Positions 42,821-44,609 of a stretch of DNA of 44,609 nucleotides are shown here, in pieces; within the stretch, counting starts at the first letter, position 1, and each line of letters begins with the position of its first letter. Below the pieces are notes generated by a model, which worked only from the letters and a program-made list of their open reading frames with translations, made no database searches and had not been told where the DNA came from. Position numbers and translations under genes: made by a program. Origin of the DNA: JBARCX01 sp049794535 (GTDB taxonomy: Bacteria > Pseudomonadota > Gammaproteobacteria > Xanthomonadales > Rhodanobacteraceae). Location of the stretch: positions 1-44,609 of the forward strand of contig JBARCX010000056.1 of the NCBI GenBank assembly GCA_049794535.1, given 5' to 3'.

Positions 42821-43243
42821 TCAGCGCATGTGCAACCAATACACGTGCACGCCGTGAGCCCGATCTTCGGTGCGATGCCCCTCGCGCCCTTCGATCACAA
42901 CACCCCATACCGTGCGTAGGCGATCGCCCAAGGGGCTATCGACACGAACATGCTCACCCACCGGAAGCGGGAACAGCGTTTCCAGCACCAGCGCCTGATC
43001 ACGCTCCCACACCAGTACGGCCGGCTTGCCCGTAGCGGCACCCCACCCGATATGAATCTGCACCTGTTGCGCGGGAAAGGCACCTCGATTGTCGAGCTTC
43101 CAGCTCTCGGTCTTCCGCAATAACGATTCCAGGTGCGGATCGCTCCAATCGACCTGACCTGTCGACTGTTTCGAGTGTGGCTTGTGATAGCTCATGTACG
43201 CGTACATCCCTTGGGCAGGCACCAACAACGTCACAGCCAACAC
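42821..43243 (-). CDS. Unrecognised soluble protein, up to 140 residues
   Basis: Not recognised with confidence. Starts at 43243, 43207 or 43195 (MSYHKPHSK) are all possible; the last has AAGGG at a rather long distance. The C-terminal half (LPVGEHVRVDSPL, TVWGVVIEGREG, GVHVYWLHM) looks like a small beta-barrel and recalls PilZ domains, but the RxxxR and D/NxSxxG motifs that bind c-di-GMP are absent. If a PilZ relative, it is a non-binding one. The gene stands alone, with a dispersed repeat upstream. Confidence 0.5.
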   Translation of the reverse strand: MLAVTLLVPAQGMYAYMSYHKPHSKQSTGQVDWSDPHLESLLRKTESWKLDNRGAFPAQQVQIHIGWGAATGKPAVLVWERDQALVLETLFPLPVGEHVRVDSPLGDRLRTVWGVVIEGREGHRTEDRAHGVHVYWLHMR

Positions 43244-43432
43244 CTCGGAAGCGGCTTGCTACGGCTTGCGAGCAAAGCTGTCATCGCGCCAGGGAGCGCA
43301 TGACATAGCCGTACGGATTTCCGGTGGTCGTGGTGACTCACCGACCTTATCGGCCGCTTGAGGGATTTCTTTAGAGGCAAATTGCATCGATGTGACGGTG
43401 GTCTTAAACCAGCGAAATAGCGACCATGCCAA

Positions 43433-43512
43433 GGTAAGTTGGGATGAGCTTGCGAATCCCAACGCAGGGGGCCAGTCCATGTTGGGTATCGCGTTGCTCC
43501 ACCCAACCTACA
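43433..43512. repeat. Dispersed palindromic repeat, copy 2
   Basis: GGTAAGTTGGGATGAGC (43433-43449) pairs loosely with GTTGCTCCACCCAACCTAC (43493-43511); internal CCCAAC and GTTGGGTATCGC match copy 1 at 4538-4619. The reverse-strand frame through it (43231-43506) is a false gene. The rest of the 300-bp gap between 43243 and 43544 holds nothing that I can support. Confidence 0.75.
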
Positions 43513-43543
43513 ACGCTTAGTTCGTCATTCCGCGGCAACCTGA

Positions 43544-44608
43544 TCAATGCGGTAGAGCAGCCTGCCGCCCCTGCAGAAAACGGCGAACCTCAGGGTCACG
43601 CTCAAGACCGATCGCGAGGTCGTAGGCCTCGTGGGCATCGCGGTAGGCGTGGGTTCTGGCCAGTAGCGAAGCGCGGGCAGCCCAGTACGGTTGGTACTGG
43701 GCAAGCCGTTCATCGGCGGCAAGTGCATCGACGATCTCCAGCGCAACATACGGACTCTTCCATTCCGCCAAGGCGAGTGCCCGATTGAGTGCCACCACGG
43801 GTGAACCAGAGAGACCGAGCAGTGCATCGTAAAGCTGTACTTCTGCCGTCCAATCCGTACGTCCCGTGCGACGACGCTCGACATGTGCTGACTGCAAGGC
43901 AGCCTCGAGTTGGTAACGACCGATGCGACCGAGGGTACTGGCATGCAACAGCAAGGCTTCTGCCTCATCGATCATCGCTGCATCCCATAACGAGACATCC
44001 TGCTCTGCCAACGGCACGTAGTCACCATTCGCATGGCGTCGTGCACGGCGTCGCGCATCTGCATGCAGCATGAGGGCCAACATACCCAGCGCCTCCGGTT
44101 CTTGCGGCAGCAACCCGACTACCAGTCGAGCAAGAAACAAGGCTTCTTCGGTGAGATCGCGTCGGGCGACATCCGTGCCGCCGGGATCACTCCACCCTTC
44201 AGCGAAGGTGGCGTAGATGGCATCTAGTACGCCATCCAACCGATCGTCTAGCTCATCGCGCGCCGGAATAGCGAAGGGAATACCAGCCGCACGAATTTTC
44301 TGCTTCGCACGAACCAAACGTTTGCCCATCGCATCGGGCGAGGTGAGAAAGGCAGAGGCGATGGTCTTCGCATCCAGCCCAAGCACTGTCTGCAACATCA
44401 ACGGTGCACGCACGCCGGCATCGATAGCGGGATGGGCACAGGCAAATAGCAAAGCGAGTCGCTTATCGGGGATATCGGCATCGTTGACGGCTTCCGCCGA
44501 CGCCGATGTCTCGTCCTCCGCGAGCACCCGCAATTGTGCCGCGACGGCCTCACCACTACGCCGCCGACGCATGCCGTCGATACCTTTTCGACGGGCCACA
44601 GTCATCAA
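43544..44608 (-). CDS. ECF-type RNA polymerase sigma factor with C-terminal SnoaL/TPR-like extension, 5'-truncated
   Basis: 354 residues are visible; the gene continues past the window edge, so the N-terminal sigma region 2 is mostly missing. VARRKGIDGMRRRR marks the end of region 2, and LGLDAKTIASAFLTSPDAMGKRLVRAKQKIR is the region 4 helix-turn-helix. A long C-terminal domain (about 150-354) follows, with SPVVALNRALALAEW and DAHEAYDLAIGLERDPEVRRFLQGRQ, typical of the ECF42 group. In that group the sigma factor is often paired with a DGPF/YCII-domain gene rather than an anti-sigma factor; any such partner lies beyond the window. Confidence 0.85.
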   Translation of the reverse strand: MMTVARRKGIDGMRRRRSGEAVAAQLRVLAEDETSASAEAVNDADIPDKRLALLFACAHPAIDAGVRAPLMLQTVLGLDAKTIASAFLTSPDAMGKRLVRAKQKIRAAGIPFAIPARDELDDRLDGVLDAIYATFAEGWSDPGGTDVARRDLTEEALFLARLVVGLLPQEPEALGMLALMLHADARRRARRHANGDYVPLAEQDVSLWDAAMIDEAEALLLHASTLGRIGRYQLEAALQSAHVERRRTGRTDWTAEVQLYDALLGLSGSPVVALNRALALAEWKSPYVALEIVDALAADERLAQYQPYWAARASLLARTHAYRDAHEAYDLAIGLERDPEVRRFLQGRQAALPH

Positions 44609-44609
44609 C

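Noticed and set aside
42821..43243. PilZ domain in the unrecognised protein
   Set aside because: The beta-rich tail recalls PilZ, but the RxxxR and D/NxSxxG binding motifs are missing, so the name was not applied.
43231..43506. Reverse-strand 91-residue reading frame MGGATRYPTW...
   Set aside because: It is a translation of the dispersed repeat (copy 2) plus flanking noncoding DNA; frames of this type are common false calls in related genomes.
1..44609. CRISPR array, tRNA, rRNA, integrase or transposase
   Set aside because: No regularly spaced repeats, cloverleaf-like sequence, rRNA motif or recombinase reading frame was seen on either strand.

Overview
The window reads as chromosomal DNA of a GC-rich gammaproteobacterium. 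Protein styles (DHA2 and YhhS transporters, several LysR regulators, GGDEF/EAL proteins, an archaic chaperone-usher pilus of spore-coat-U pilins, an S53 sedolisin) and an 80-bp dispersed repeat of the GTAGGTTGG...CCAACCTAC type fit Xanthomonadales, most likely Rhodanobacteraceae (Dyella/Luteibacter/Frateuria-like). The genus is an inference from style; no rRNA or tRNA is present to settle it. No phage, integrase, intact insertion sequence or CRISPR array was seen.

Layout. 1-444: ArsR regulator coupled to a truncated SRPBCC/AHSA1 gene. 629-4879: a membrane PAS-PAS-GGDEF-EAL protein, YjdM-like zinc ribbon, PhnB-like VOC protein and a YqaE/Pmp3 peptide, followed by an exported FAD (BBE) oxidase (4977-6809) and a YhhS-type exporter. 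8439-12014: a predicted flagellar sigma-28 promoter, a chemoreceptor and, 8 bp later, an EAL-CBS-GGDDF protein, which may link motility to c-di-GMP turnover. 12104-16181: a GFA protein, a 663-residue fusion of a ferritin-like domain, a divergent 4Fe-4S domain and two CDGSH domains preceded by four 13-bp tandem repeats, a small membrane peptide and an exported hydrolase. 16308-19480: DinB/TetR pair, GNAT, exported serine hydrolase. 19500-20609: LysR remnant and a PL7 alginate lyase.

20738-30204 is a run of regulator/target pairs arranged head to head, each with a clear inverted repeat between them: LysR/MFS, LysR/PcaD-like lactonase, MarR/FMN reductase, LysR/MFS, plus a Tat-exported agmatine-deiminase-family protein. 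30570-32419 is a deacetylase-glycosyltransferase pair with overlapping stop and start. 32423-34035 holds an unrecognised protein, a SnoaL-like protein and a UspA. 34525-39213 is a compact four-gene archaic chaperone-usher operon (pilin, chaperone, usher, two-domain tip protein). The window ends with a membrane methyltransferase-like protein, a sedolisin, an unrecognised protein, a second copy of the dispersed repeat and a truncated ECF sigma factor.

The items most worth following are the ferritin/4Fe-4S/CDGSH fusion with its tandem-repeat leader, and the sigma-28-driven chemoreceptor/c-di-GMP gene pair. All functions are predictions from sequence reading; no search was run.
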